A stretch of 64,000 bases of DNA from Heliocidaris tuberculata (GCA_025618425.1 CM046845.1:32359277-32423276), one strand, 5' to 3'. Counted from the stretch's first letter, positions 1 through 12,700 are shown. Numbers and translations: made by a program. The notes: generated by a model not told the origin, from the letters alone.

Positions 1-356
1 GAATATATAAATATGGAGATGTTATTCAGGTACCAGGAGTTAAGCTGTAAAGGCCACCACCATCTTGCTACAGACATAGATTCAAAGAACTAAAAACAGG
101 ATTACATATGAAATTGGAAAAAAGAGAATCTTGTAATCAAGTTTCTTGTCACTCATATGAATAGTAAAATTAATATTGAATGACTTTTTATTCATTCCAG
201 ATTTTGGAAATAGGGCCGAAGTCAGGTTGTATATTGTGTAATAAACTTCCAGATGGCAAGTGAATTATCATTCCCCTGTAAACAATACGCCAGGCTAATA
301 ATGACAGTGTATGGAACATAAATGTTCCAGCCCAGTGTGAAAATTACATGATGGAA

Positions 357-530
357 GTCCAATGATGATTCTTTATCCTTGCACTCGTAGTGTCTTATTC
401 CCATCCTGAGCCACATCATACTGATGGATGTGGTCTTGGACATGGGGAGCAGGCACAGTGCTTGACAACCTAAGGGTCCCTTGGTCAGGAGGGCTGTGTC
501 ATCATGGCAACCTAGCCAAGGGCTGAGGAC
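357..530. repeat. Dispersed repeat, copy 1 (partner at 6585-6769)
   Basis: The segment starting GTCCAATGATGATTC and ending GGCTGAGGAC recurs at 6590-6764 with substitutions and small indels, including shared stretches CTTTATCCTTG, CTCGTAGTGT and CAAGGGTCCC-like blocks. The downstream copy has short inverted ends (GTTGAGTCC / GGACTCAAC), so this is probably a small non-autonomous DNA transposon. No coding potential is seen. The rest of 1-1121 has no exon I can recognise and is taken as NUP93 intron. Confidence 0.6.
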
Positions 531-1121
531 TTTCTAGAATAAGCCAGTTTGTAATTAGTACATGGTACAAATGACCCTGAAATGACCTCAATTTGCAAGC
601 ACACGCGCATCTGTGTTGGTGGACGTACATGTTTATCTACTGAAATCGTACTGGTGTGCGCACAAAATGACAGTGTATAAATGTTAATTGTACTCGTTAC
701 AATTGACCTTTGAATGTACATTTGCAAATTGTAATTACAAAGTGGCTTATTGAAAGAGTGGAATGGGTACCACCATAATTTCAAAGTAATTTAAAATAAG
801 TGAGACCTTGATCTTTTAAAGATAATGAGTTGTGCATGCAGAGATTCATACAATTAAAGGAGTGCAATACCACATCACCAATCATAAAACCTTGAACAGG
901 GCAGAAGTATAGAGTTTGGAATATACAATGCTAGATTTATTTCATAGAAATCAGTCGCACATCCCTATCTTGACCAATCAGTATTTATTATACTAAGCAA
1001 AGAGGATCATTACTGACTAATCAATACAATACCAAGTTACAATGTAGACCTTATATAATACCAAATTACATTGTAGACCCCACATTGTATTTCATAGTGC
1101 CCTTTCTCTATTGTTTTACAG

Positions 1122-4100
1122 GGCGGTGTATTGTCTGCTTGGACGCTGTGATACAATGGACAACCATGCTGAGGTTTGCGAGAAGACAGAAGATTACCTG
1201 TGGTTGAAGGTCAGTATCATGCAAGCTTCTGAAAGCGATCTATATTGTAAGATACATGGTTGACAATATTGTGAGGGTCATTAGATCTGTTTTGAAATAC
1301 CTCGATTGATTTAATAGGCCAAATAAAACAATAGTGCAATTGTGTAATTATGTGTAAGATATTTTTCTTAAAAGTTTCGTCAGTATGTAGTCGTATCCCA
1401 GTATTTTATTAGAAGGGAAAATCCTTAACGTGGCAATATGTTCTTTGTACCTCAATGTGAACAAGTGGCTCAGACTTAGGCAAATGTCATCATACATGCA
1501 TTAAAGGGATCTCAGTTTTAGGCTGCTGTCCATACCATGTGATTTGTCACCCCAATGTATTCACCAAGTATCATTCCAATGGTTTTACGACACATGCTCT
1601 GATGAAAGTTGCTTCGCGGTCAATATCCTGTAATAATTAAATTCCTAACTTCAACCCTGGACTGCACAGTATACCTAACCCTAACCCTAACCCTAAACCT
1701 AACCCTAACCTAAACTGAACCTAAAACCCAATTGCAACCCTAACCCTTATCCTACATCTTTGATGAATAAAGCAGAGATCAGTTATCGTTGAGCACCCAG
1801 TGCAACGCATTGTTCCTTCATGACCTTTGACATTGTCTTTTATTGTAGTTGAGTCAAGTTCAGTTTGGTGAGTCACCATCGAGCAGTTCCAGCCAAGGTT
1901 CATCCGATAGACTCACCCTTCAACAGCTACAAACAACTCTCCTTGAGGAATATGGAGAGAGCCACTTCAGTGCACATCAGAATCCATATCTCTACTTCAA
2001 AGTGAGTCATTGATTAATCTCATTAAAAACATAAAACCAGTATGCAATGGTGCAGAATGTAAAATTAGTCATTGTGAGTGAAGTTTCAGTTATGTGTGCA
2101 ATTAATTCAGGAATGCAATGCTCTGATACAGGTTATAAACTGCTGTCAATGAAGGCCCAAATTGCCATTTATACTTGTGGTATTCTGCTCGTGGTCCAAA
2201 CAGGGTTAAAATGATACTTTTCCTTGGCTATTTACTGTTCTGTACTTTTCCTACTTCAGAAAATTTACAATGTAATTTCATATTTGGGTGTACGTTAGGT
2301 TTACTAGGTACACATTAGTTGAAAATGTTGCATGTACCTGCCTTTCTTTCTTAGATCCTGTTCCTGTCGGCTCAGTTTGAGGCTGCCATAGAATTCTTAT
2401 CCAGACATGACAATGGTCTTCGAAGCCATGCTGTACATTCAGCTATCGTTCTACACGAGTTGGGGCTCCTCGCTCTACCCGACAACATACAGGCTCAGCT
2501 ACGTGAGTATCTATTCACAGTTCTGAAGTTCTAAAGGCGATAGTAGACAAAGACAGCCTGTCTGTAAAGACCACTGTAGTGTTTCCTTTCATATCACCAC
2601 ATCAATGACATCTCAACAGCTGTGCCTTCAAGGATTTATGGTGCCAGTTATGTCATTACAAAATATTCAACATGCAAGAACTGAAGCAAACTACATGATT
2701 GGTGCAGACTGGCCACACTGTCATGCCATGAAACCTTTCTGTTGAGCTGCTTCTCATACATAAAAATAGTAGATCTGTTAAGTTGAATTAAATCCCTGCG
2801 GTGGTATTCTGAGCAACATTTTATCTCTAAATTTTTTTATTTTATCTTTTTAAAAAAAATTGATATTCTGAAACAACTTATTATCTCGGATTTTATCTCA
2901 TATTTTATCTCTTATCTCCTACCTCTCGCGTGCCTATACAGTTGTACGCATGATACACACACCCTTGAACGCTTACGCCCATTATTTTTAGGGCAAGGAT
3001 AAAATAAACTTAAAATAGGGTAGGGGCTATTTTATCTCTAGGAAGCATGAAAAGTGCAACATTTTTGAACAAGTATAGTGCTAGTCGTGCGATCAAAATA
3101 ATGATAAAATACTGAGTGTTGACTATATTTCTCAAGCAGCATTCTCATATGATTATCAAATTCTATTTCAGGATTTTTATCAACGAATATCATACTTGCA
3201 ATGACGCTTGTGATGGTGTTCTAAAACCTCTGAAAGTACCTCAGTCCTTTTCAAGGAAATCCTAGCAAAAGCGCATTTGTGCTTTGAGGCACAGGTATTG
3301 AAAATTGTAAAAATGATGCGTTTGCACTCTCTTGCCCCAGAGACTGGCAGAGAGCAATTCTATTGACTGAGCATGATGAAAGTGAAATCTAACGACATTT
3401 CTTATTGGGTATCGCATATAAATGGGCGTGTCTAAGATGAGAAAAAATCTCGCTAAAATGGTTCTCAGAATACCGATTTAAAAAGATTTTAAGGGTATTT
3501 TATCTTACTGACTTAAAATCTCAGCTTTTATCTGAATCAATCTCAGAATATCGCCCCAGAAATTTTGCAACTGCTTATTGTTCTTATTGATTAAAAAAAA
3601 ACTGTGAACAGTTTGGGGTTTGCACTGATTTTTTGACAAATATATTTGCCCATCAATGATTACTATACCTATTGTTCTTCATTCAGTGAGTCGTCATCCA
3701 CAGGACCCACTTCCTATGCACAGACTCAACTTTGTTCGTCTTATCAGCATGTATACATCCAAGTTTGAAAACACAGATCCAAGGGAAGCTCTGCAGTATT
3801 TCTACCTGCTCAGGTTAGAAAGATTGCATTCTATTTATAGAGCTGATCTAAGTCTGCTGAGTAGCGGGTCACCAGAAACAGTCATTTAAACCTTGTCTCT
3901 TTAATTCTCACCCAGAGAACTGTCTCTTGTGCTTCTGAATGATAGAGTTGTCCCTCTGTGACTGTCATTAATTTTGTTACATGTTTCATTCTTTCTGGGA
4001 AAGGTTCATGTGTGATAAAACCACTGGGTATGAAGAGTGTGTGTCTTTGAATTACAAGTGAACTATGTCTTGACCACAAGTTCTGTCAAAATCTAGGGAC

Positions 4101-7100
4101 GAAAGATAATCTAACCTGAAAAGAAGAGAATTTACTCAACTGGAGCAGCAAGATAAGTAAATAAATTGATTTTCTCTACTCTACAATAAGTGCTGGAAAT
4201 ATTAATTTATTATTAAACCACTGGGTTTGTGGAATGTTTTTGTGTAGCTTTCACAAATATCTTGGACATAATTTTTGTCAGGAACCTACGAGATGCAAAC
4301 GAGAAGAGTTACTTTGTGCGTTGCCTTAGTGAGCTAGTGATTGAGACCAGAGAGTTTGAGACGTTACTTGGACGGAGGGAGAGGGATGGGGCCAGGAGAC
4401 CTGGGGCAGTCGACAAGTTTCAGGTGGATACCCAAAGCATCATTGAGACGGTTGCTATGGATACAGAGACCAAGGGTTTGTTTGAGGATGCCTTCAAGCT
4501 CTATGATCTTGCTGGGGTAAGTTCAGAGGTCACTGGAATGTTTTGAAGTAATATATCACTTCATGAATAATGTATCTATCCATCTATCTAGAATGTAAAA
4601 TGATCTTATAGCTTCAAATTGTATTGCAAGTTCTCTTCATTTTTTTGAAAACTGTAACTGACTATCACCAGGCAGACTACCAATTGATGCAAAATGTGCA
4701 TTTCCTCTACCTTTCTCTTAATGCATTAACAAACTCAACAATGCCATTTTACAACTTAAATACACAATCACTGTGACTCTCAAGGTATTATGTGCCTAAA
4801 CCTATTGAGCTGGGATTACGAACAAAATGTTAGTGTTTTGAGGTGTATGTTGGATTATCTTGACAATGAACAGGATGTGAGCCACTTTGAACCAAGCTTT
4901 CAATGGCAGTGTGAACATCCTGCAGACTCTCATATTGGTTTGTAAGGAAGTTAGTCAGGCTAACGATCATCAAACCATCACCAAAAGATCTTTCTAACAA
5001 AGATTTCTCACACAAAGGATTTCAGGATAAGAGCAGACAACCAGATTTCAGACTGCATAGATAAGCACTGCATTGTGACTTGCTTGTTAAAGATCCCTCA
5101 GAATTCTGGCAGCCTTGTGTTCTTTCTCTCTCCCTCTCTCTCTCTCTCTCTCTATCAGAATACTGACAAGGTACTTGAGCTGATGAACAGACTTCTGAGT
5201 CCCATCGTAGCATCATCAAACAACCCTCAGTCAAACAGAGAGAGACTACAAGGACTGGCTATCAGCATTGCAGAGAGGTAGGTTTATGCAAGATTACTTC
5301 AGTCGATGAATTGATTATACCGTATTTATAACTGGCAGTTGGTTCTACGATGCAGTATGTTGTTTTCTCATGGATGTTTAGTCTTCATTTTTAAAGGTTG
5401 ATGGTTCATTTTACCTAACTGCAGAGAAAGCATGTGTATGATTGTATGTACGCAACCAGGGGACCGACGGCTTTAAGTCCTCTCCGAGGGACTTGGTAAT
5501 GAGGATTAATGCCTTACCAAAGGGCACTAGCACATCCACATGGTTTCAAACCCGGGTCCTCCAAGTTACGAGACCACTCTACCACTGAGCCATCTCGCCT
5601 GAACATGTATTCTACTCTAAAAATTTCACTCTACTTTCTTGTGTATATATGACTTGATTGCTGCATACCAATTACACTCCATTAGAATTGTACAAAAAAT
5701 ACCTTTTTATGAGATTCATTGTTATGATTTTATTTTTCATTCATTTTCTTCTTCATTTGTTTTTCTACTTCATCATCCTCATCATCCTCAATGTCTAACT
5801 TTTGCCATAAATAGATAATTTTGTTGTACATACATGTATACCCAAATGTTTTTGTATCTTTCCTTTCTTTTTTTGCAGATATCAATCCAAAGGTTTGACA
5901 GGTAGTCCAGCCAACACCAAGTCCTTCTATCTCCTGCTTGATCTCATGACCTTCTTTGATGCTTACCACAATAGAGATCTAGACAGAGCATTAACGGTTA
6001 GTCTACTTCTTTCCATTCAGGATAAGTATCTGGAATGAATATTCTACACAGATGTTACCATAATACATGGGTTTTGTTCAGGATAAGTATCTGGAATTGA
6101 ATACTCCATACAGATGTTCCCATTACTACATGGGTTTTTGTTCAGGATAAATATCTGGAATGATATTCCATACAGATGTTTCCATTAATACATGGGTTTT
6201 TTGTTGGAAGTAGTCACACAAGCTTTGTGGAACAAACACTGGTTGATTTCATTTTTTTTTTTTTTTTAATGATGGCGTTACTCTACTATTTGCTGCTTTT
6301 CACTTACGTTTTCTGTCCCAAAATTCTTTGCTTAGAATGAGTATCTTGTTGAATGCATTCAAATGAAATAGATAACTGTCAAACCAGAAACTTACATGAC
6401 ATAAAACTTTCAGGAATTGTTAATGACAGTCAATTTTGCTGCAAGAAACTTTCGCGAATTGCAATAATTATATGTTATTTCAAGTGTGATTTGATTAGTT
6501 CGTGGCATAAAACTTTTGCAAATCTCGACCACTCGTGAAATTCATGAAAGTTTCATGCACATGAAAATTTCTAGTTTTACAGTAGTTGAGTCCAATGATG
6601 AATCTTTATCCTTGCGCTCGTAGTGTCCCTGTTCTTCCTCTAGCTGCATTCCATCAAGGGGTGTGGCCTAGATTGGAGGGCGTGGCACAGTGCTAGACAA
6701 CCAAAGGGTCCCCTGGTTAGGAGGGTCCTGCTCTTAAGGACGTCTTGACTGGGGGCTGAGGACTCAACTCAGAAAACTAATTGAAAGCTCTTTTACAGAC
6801 CAGGGTCCCGTTTCATAAAACTTGATATCAATAACAAGTTGCAATAACTGTTATAAGCTACTGAAATCCTTGCATCTGATTGGCTGAGACCAAATTTGTC
6901 ATAGAAATGTGGCAGTTATTACTGATAACCAGTTTTATGAAATGGGACCCTGGTCAAATTTTAATCATGCATGTCTGTATCATAGGGCAAATAGCCTGTT
7001 GTTACATTTCTTTTATGAGATATATTGATAGAGAAACATTTATAGTTGAAGAAAGTAAAAAAGGGTAGGAAAGGTGACATTGCCCTGTCATATTTCTTGT

Positions 7101-8270
7101 GACCTCATTCTGTTTAAATGTCTGAATTTATAAACCAGAATGTTCTTGTTTTAGAGGGAAAGAATTTCAAGGCAAGTCCAAAAAATTTGCTGTATTTGTC
7201 ATTCTTCTTTTGGATATCTTCTTTGTAGACAATTCGTCAACTTCAATTGATCGCACTCAGTCCTGAATCGGTAGATGACAGAGTACATGGATTCAAGCAA
7301 TATACGGATGAGGTAAGGAGTGAAGATGAATTGACAAATCAGTTAGGAATTTTGATATGTATAATGTCCATATAGATGTAATTTAAAGGTAATAAACAGT
7401 AGTGGTAGCAAAATGAAAGTTGGCATGAAACTGCTCAAATATAGTCTCATATTGTTCGGCTTCAATAAAAAGATACATGAGTGAGATAAACCGGTATTCT
7501 ATTCATGATTTCCGGTGATTTTCAGTAAAATAATTCAAATGATCGAATATCAACGGTTACCTTATACCCTCGCTAAGGACCACCTACCCAGACGCTTCCG
7601 GCTCAACCGCGCATAGCGGTTCGCACACACTTATTACACACACTGTTTTCACATCAAATTACAAGCGCGGTACCGCGCTTGTAATTCGATGTTTATTTTT
7701 TTGGACATTTTAGCCATTTCTAAACCATTTTTCTTCAAACAAACGTCACCTATGTTCGAAATTAATCATTTCACAACAGTATATGTAATAATTTCCATTC
7801 CAGCTGACAAAGTAGTTAAATATCCAAAGCGCCACCTTTCCCACTACTGTACGATACCTTTAACTAAAGAAGTTTGGAGAAGTAGCATTTTGTTTGGGAA
7901 AAGAATTCTGACTGTAAGATATAGAAATCCTTAAGAAGTAGATGAACACATTCCCTAAGAAATCAATGATTATTTTTTTCATATCGGGAAATTTTATTTT
8001 TCTGGTATCAGATATATTTTAAAACTTCTTTTAAAAGTTCTTAATATACCACCAGTAACTTCTTTCTTTATACTGCACTTTGGTTATTGTGTCAAATTCA
8101 CATGCTCACGAGACATTCATTTCACCACCAGATTCGTAGAAGTCTTCCTGACGTTCTGCTAGCTACTATGACTATCCTGTACACCCAAGTACCGATCATG
8201 TAGGAGCAGCGGAACACAGAGTCCTCAAGCTAGAGCAGGTCAACGACATGAAGATGGAGGAAAGGAATCA
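1122..8270 (+). CDS. NUP93: Nuclear pore complex protein Nup93, 3' half (partial, frame broken in last exon)
   Basis: Scaffold nucleoporin of the inner ring (Nup93-Nup205/188-Nup155-Nup35 complex), acting at the nuclear envelope. Nine exons read continuously with good GT-AG sites: 1122-1209, 1849-2001, 2355-2502, 3687-3813, 4282-4516, 5159-5277, 5879-5996, 7229-7312 and 8132-8270. The roughly 400 residues align with the alpha-solenoid C-terminal half of vertebrate Nup93. Landmarks are [59 protein letters not shown]-like [35 protein letters not shown] and [12 protein letters not shown]. Upstream exons lie before the window. In the last exon the frame reaches TAG at 8201-8203. A shifted frame ([18 protein letters not shown]) resembles the normal continuation, so one base is probably missing. 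Alternatively the exon ends early at CAA|gtaccg (8188). The final C-terminal exon, about 40 residues in human, is not visible and would fall in the N gap. Confidence 0.93.
1561..1845. repeat. Dispersed repeat with a CCCTAA-rich middle (copy also at 51935-52140)
   Basis: Contains CACATGCTCTG, TTGCTTCGCGGT, AATATCCT and a stretch of CCTAACCCTAACCCTAA variants, then CATCTTTGATGAATAAAG. The same blocks in the same order occur at 51950-52130. The telomere-like stretch is therefore an internal part of a dispersed element rather than an isolated telomere insertion. It lies in NUP93 intronic sequence just before the exon at 1849. Confidence 0.6.
2795..3560. mobile_element. MITE in NUP93 intron, imperfect terminal inverted repeats
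   Basis: The left end CCTGCGGTGGTATTCTGAG and right end CTCAGAATATCGCCCCAG are inverted matches (about 14 of 19). Both sides have TTTTATCT / AGATAAAA-rich subterminal sequence. No open frame of note. It accounts for most of the large intron between exons 3 and 4. Confidence 0.6.
5124..5158 (+). repeat. (TC)n tract forming the polypyrimidine tract of a NUP93 3' splice site
   Basis: An uninterrupted TCTCTC microsatellite runs directly into TATCAG, the acceptor of the exon starting at 5159. Length changes in this repeat would alter the polypyrimidine tract itself. Confidence 0.75.
5451..5600 (-). mobile_element. tRNA-derived SINE
   Basis: On the minus strand it begins GGCGAGATGGCTCAGTGGTA, which holds a good A-box (TGGCTCAGTGG), followed about 30 bases later by GGTTTGAAACC, a near-match B-box. 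Behind it is a non-tRNA body with GTGCCCTTTGGTAAGGCA. This is the architecture of a pol III-transcribed SINE. The B-box deviates at one position and there is no complete cloverleaf, so it is not a functional tRNA gene. Confidence 0.7.
6585..6769. mobile_element. Short TIR element, copy 2 of the repeat at 357-530
   Basis: The ends GTTGAGTCC and GGACTCAAC are perfect 9-bp inverted repeats. The interior matches 357-530, including CTTTATCCTTG, CTCGTAGTGTC and GTGCTAGACAACC. Non-coding, in a NUP93 intron. Confidence 0.65.
6798..6957. mobile_element. Palindromic MITE (second copy at 38446-38597)
   Basis: The left end GACCAGGGTCCCGTTTCATA and right end TATGAAATGGGACCCTGGTC are near-perfect inverted repeats. 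The interior has further inverted blocks (CTTGATATCAATAACAAG / ACTGATAACCAG) and the sequence TGATTGGCTGAGA. About 160 bp, no coding content. The copy at 38446-38597 shares both the ends and the core. Confidence 0.8.
7382..7865. mobile_element. MITE with AAAGGTA ends and an internal perfect hairpin
   Basis: The left end TTTAAAGGTAATAAACAGTAGTGG is inverted, with changes, at the right end CCACTACTGTACGATACCTTTAA. Near the middle, ATTACAAGCGCG and CGCGCTTGTAAT flank GTAC (about 7662-7689) to make a perfect 12-bp-arm hairpin. Lies in the last visible NUP93 intron. Confidence 0.65.
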
Positions 8271-8465
8271 GTATGTATCTCTTTTAGGTTGTGGTTTGTC
8301 TATCACAATAGTCATCTTACGTTACAAACTTCATGTGTGGGTCTTGGTATATCTTCCTATATGATACAGTTGGTTTGTATGAATGAAACAAATTACTGTC
8401 GCTGATATCTGTCGATACATGTTGAATCGCTAAAATGTTGATTACTCTAGATCAGTTGAAGTGAA

Positions 8466-8500
8466 GTACAGTCCGACCTCACTTATCCGAACTTCATTTA
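8466..8500. repeat. Possible pogo/Tigger-like terminal repeat cut off by the gap
   Basis: ACAGTCCGACCTCACTTATCCGA resembles terminal inverted repeats of pogo-type elements of the CAGT...CTTATCCGA form. Sequence stops at the N run 25 bases later, so the other end cannot be seen. A repeat at the gap edge fits assembly failure inside a repeat. Confidence 0.3.
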
Positions 8501-9000
8501 NNNNNNNNNNNNNNNNNNNNNNNNNNNNNNNNNNNNNNNNNNNNNNNNNNNNNNNNNNNNNNNNNNNNNNNNNNNNNNNNNNNNNNNNNNNNNNNNNNNN
8601 NNNNNNNNNNNNNNNNNNNNNNNNNNNNNNNNNNNNNNNNNNNNNNNNNNNNNNNNNNNNNNNNNNNNNNNNNNNNNNNNNNNNNNNNNNNNNNNNNNNN
8701 NNNNNNNNNNNNNNNNNNNNNNNNNNNNNNNNNNNNNNNNNNNNNNNNNNNNNNNNNNNNNNNNNNNNNNNNNNNNNNNNNNNNNNNNNNNNNNNNNNNN
8801 NNNNNNNNNNNNNNNNNNNNNNNNNNNNNNNNNNNNNNNNNNNNNNNNNNNNNNNNNNNNNNNNNNNNNNNNNNNNNNNNNNNNNNNNNNNNNNNNNNNN
8901 NNNNNNNNNNNNNNNNNNNNNNNNNNNNNNNNNNNNNNNNNNNNNNNNNNNNNNNNNNNNNNNNNNNNNNNNNNNNNNNNNNNNNNNNNNNNNNNNNNNN
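8501..9000. other. Assembly gap: exactly 500 N
   Basis: 500 N is a typical placeholder length, so the true size is probably unknown. NUP93 lacks its last coding exon(s) to the left, and PEPD lacks roughly its first half to the right. The missing exons could not fit in the 1.1 kb between the last NUP93 exon and the first PEPD exon at the intron sizes seen here. Confidence 0.95.
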
Positions 9001-9380
9001 AATTCATTTTTTGTATGATTTGCAATGTTGTAGTTTCAGCATTTTCATGTAATTGTGAATGATTCATTCTGAATAGAAGGGTTATTTAATTAAACATGTA
9101 GAAAAAAAAAATTTAAGTCCATTAAGGACCCCAGTATTATTTTAAAGTCCTGAAAGTCATGATGTTAAATTTTCAAGAAGGATAATGTTCCGAAAGTATA
9201 GAAAGCTGTCAAGAACTGTCATGGGAAACCGCTTTAGAGGAATTTTTTTTGCATTAAAAAAAAAAAAGAAAGTGAACAGTATGAGCACAGGTATAATCAG
9301 TCATTGGTCAACTTATTCTTACTTGGCATCATCTTGCTTCATATCAATCAACAATCCTGTTCTGTCTCTATGCTTTGCAG

Positions 9381-9616
9381 CGTGTTTAGACACTACTGCT
9401 ATTCTCAAGGGGGCTGTCGCTTCATGTCCTATGCCTGCATTGCAGCCAGGTGAGATATATGGTTCTGATATTGTTTTATGTTCCTTCCAGTCTGTTCAGA
9501 AATTACTGTTACTCACAAGGTGGCTGAGATTCACATCCTGGTCATGTGTAGCTGCTAGGTAGGGATGGATGTTGGACCAAAGCTTTCTTCATAGGACCCG
9601 CTTCTCCATCCCCTCC

Positions 9617-9677
<61 letters not shown>

Positions 9678-9699
9678 CTCTCCTCTCCCTCCCTCTCTT

Positions 9700-9736
<37 letters not shown>

Positions 9737-12700
9737 GTGTGTTTGTATCTACTCCTGTTTGGTGTTTCGTGAATATCCCATCTTACAAATGGGTGCTTGT
9801 TTTTTTCATAGGAGCTATCTTTCTCCCAGCACTTAATATCACTGTGGCTGATATTTCTTGCTTTTTCTCTATCTTGATGCTTTGTACCCTATCTAGTTTG
9901 CAGTCTAGCATCTTATCTTTATGTTTTATTTTCAGATCAGTTCTCATTTGCCACAAGTGCCCAGTTTTCTTTCTTCAAAAACAGAAAATTTTTACTATCA
10001 GAAAGAAATTATCACATAGATTCATGGAAATTCTTGTTATCTTTTTAATTTCATATTGCCATTGAATAGGAGATGGTGAACTGCCAAACCATGTTTATGT
10101 AGATTTCCAACACTGGACCACATAAAATAGGGCCATAAGGATATTCAACATCTAACCACATAGTGGAAGAAAAAAAAAATAACATAAAAATGCAAGTGAT
10201 AATGTTGCTAACATTTTCCATGATGATATATGGTTAGTGGATATTGTTTGTGTTTTTGTTTTTTCCTGATTCCCTGTAAAATAAGTGTAAGTTTGTTCAT
10301 ATCTTATCTGGACCTAAGCAAATCATATGATTCTCTCTGTTTGTATAACAGTGGCTGTAGTGCTGCCATTCTTCATTATGGCCATTCAGGAGCTCCCAAT
10401 GACAGACAGATACAAGATGGAGATATATGGTAAGCTGCAATTATATCATCCTTTTAAAAATTGTTGTCATGTAATAATGTGTTTTTAAATATAATTTTAG
10501 TGATTGCAATGAAATCTCATTTCATGAAGATATATTTTGGGATAATTATAAAGCATGCTCAGAGTGCCTTATTTATCAATTGTTACTGAAAGTGACACAT
10601 CATTTTTTACCCACGCCGATGAAATCGGTAGGGTTATGTAAAGGGTTCCGTATGTTTGTATGTTTGTTTGTTGTTTGTTTGTTTTTTTGTTTGTTTGTTT
10701 GTTTGTGTACAAGATAACTAGAAAACGGGTGAACGGATTTGCACCAAATTTTCAGGGATTGTATGGATAGTGACAGGAAAGAATCCATTATTAATTTTGG
10801 TGATGATTGGTGGATCCCAGCAAATTCTGTGAGACTTTCTAGTTTTGACTCTGTAGTATAGTATATGTAAAGATCACCGTTTCGGAGCCGATACCGATAT
10901 CCCAACAAAGCGCATCGATAGCTTAACACTGGTAATGGCGTCAGCACCATTCTCAACGAAGAAGAAAAAAATGTTTTTAACTACTGATTTATTAGTCTAG
11001 AATATCGTAAAATTGCCCGAGTAGTCCAGTGATTCTAAAAGCAATCCTTATTTGATCTAGAGACCGGTAAGAAACTTCACAGAAATGGATAGTATTGATA
11101 GGAACAGTAAGTTTAGATTTAATTTCTCTCGAGTTTCTCACTTGCAGCAGAAAATGCTGCGGTAGCCAATATGCAGCTAGACGCCGGATCGGACGGCCCA
11201 GCGCGTACATGGCTAACGGCCCAAATTTCGGGCATCGGCTCAGATTAGCCGTGAAGCCTTACTTTTGCATTGTGATTGTTGATTTAGAACTCATCCTAGT
11301 TAATAATGTGGATTCTCTGGGTCTTTTACTACGGAATATCGAACATCATATTTATCAAATCTATCTGGAAAGAGACCGGTAAGAAACTTCACAGAAATGG
11401 ATAGTATTGATAGGAACAGTAAGTTTAGATTTAATTTCTCTCGAGTTTCTCACTTGCAGCAGAAAATGCTGCAGTAGCTAATGCAGCTAGACGCTGGATC
11501 GGACGGCCCAGCGCGTACATGGCAAACGGCCAAATTTCGGGCATCGGCTCAGATTAGCCGTGAAGTTTAATTACTTTTGCATTGTGATTGTTGATTTAGA
11601 ATCATCCTAGTTAATAATGTGGATTCTCTGGGTCTTTTACTACGGAATATCGAACATCATATTTATCAAATCTATCTGGAAAAAAAACTAGGTAGGATTT
11701 TTTATTCACTCATTCCGCCCCTTAAAAAAGCAAAGGTAGATCTAGTTCCTTTCCGTGTGCTCTAGATCGAACGTTGGACTAAATGTTGGCCTAGATTTAA
11801 TTTCAGACCTATATGAACATACTACCTCATAACACCTGTAAAATTACACTTCGAATGATGCCTACTGACTTTATTTCTCACGGCTAATCCCCCAAATTTC
11901 CCGTATCTAGCATACAAGTAGCAACACCAGCACCAACACCGAACGTGAAATGAAAATTTCTTAATCCCTAGGGTATAGTGTTAGTGAACGGAATTTTGTA
12001 CATGAAATTAAACACCGGCTGCCGAGCTCGGTTCAGCAGACAACATCTGACAAAAATTAAACACCGGCAACCGGAACTACGTCAGAAAATCAGAGGTCAA
12101 CACCTAACACCGACTGATTTTTTTCTCGTTTCATAGTCGGTGTTAGATCATGATTTCGCGGCAAAATAAACACTAACCACAGACACCAACACCGAGCGTG
12201 AAATCACCCAATGTAGATTTCAGTTTTGACCCCATAGTATAGTATTGCAACTACTCTGTAGCACCGCCAAGGCGTGGGTCTGCCGCCTTTGACGGCCCCT
12301 CTAGTTAGGATTTATTAAAGGAAAATTTGGAACTATGTTGTACATGAGATCTCTGTACCACATACCACCTAGGCCTACGTGTAATTTTTATATTGTTCAT
12401 CAAAATATGAACCATAAGAAACAGAATATGACCACTTGAATTTCTTTCTAGTATCACTAAATTAATTTGTTGTTACTTCACTTGCTTTTTGTTTTCCGCC
12501 ATTTAGCCTACCAAATTATATATCATTTGCGAAGCTGTCCTGACAAAACACTTTTGGTTTTTTATCAGCTATGCCCAATTTAGCTTCATCATCATTTAAT
12601 ATATATTATTTTTTTATTTGAAATGTAATACATGTATGTTATATGGAATTGCTTGTTTTTATTCATTGTCTTGTATAATGTTTTTTTAAAGATTGAATTA

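Noticed and set aside
1677..1740. Interstitial telomere (CCCTAA repeats)
   Set aside because: The surrounding blocks recur in the same order at 51935-52140, so this is the middle of a dispersed element, and the repeats are irregular.
5451..5600. tRNA gene on the minus strand
   Set aside because: A-box is good but the B-box deviates, no full cloverleaf can be drawn, and a SINE body follows.
8461..9067. Long frames on both strands across 8501-9000
   Set aside because: They consist of N.
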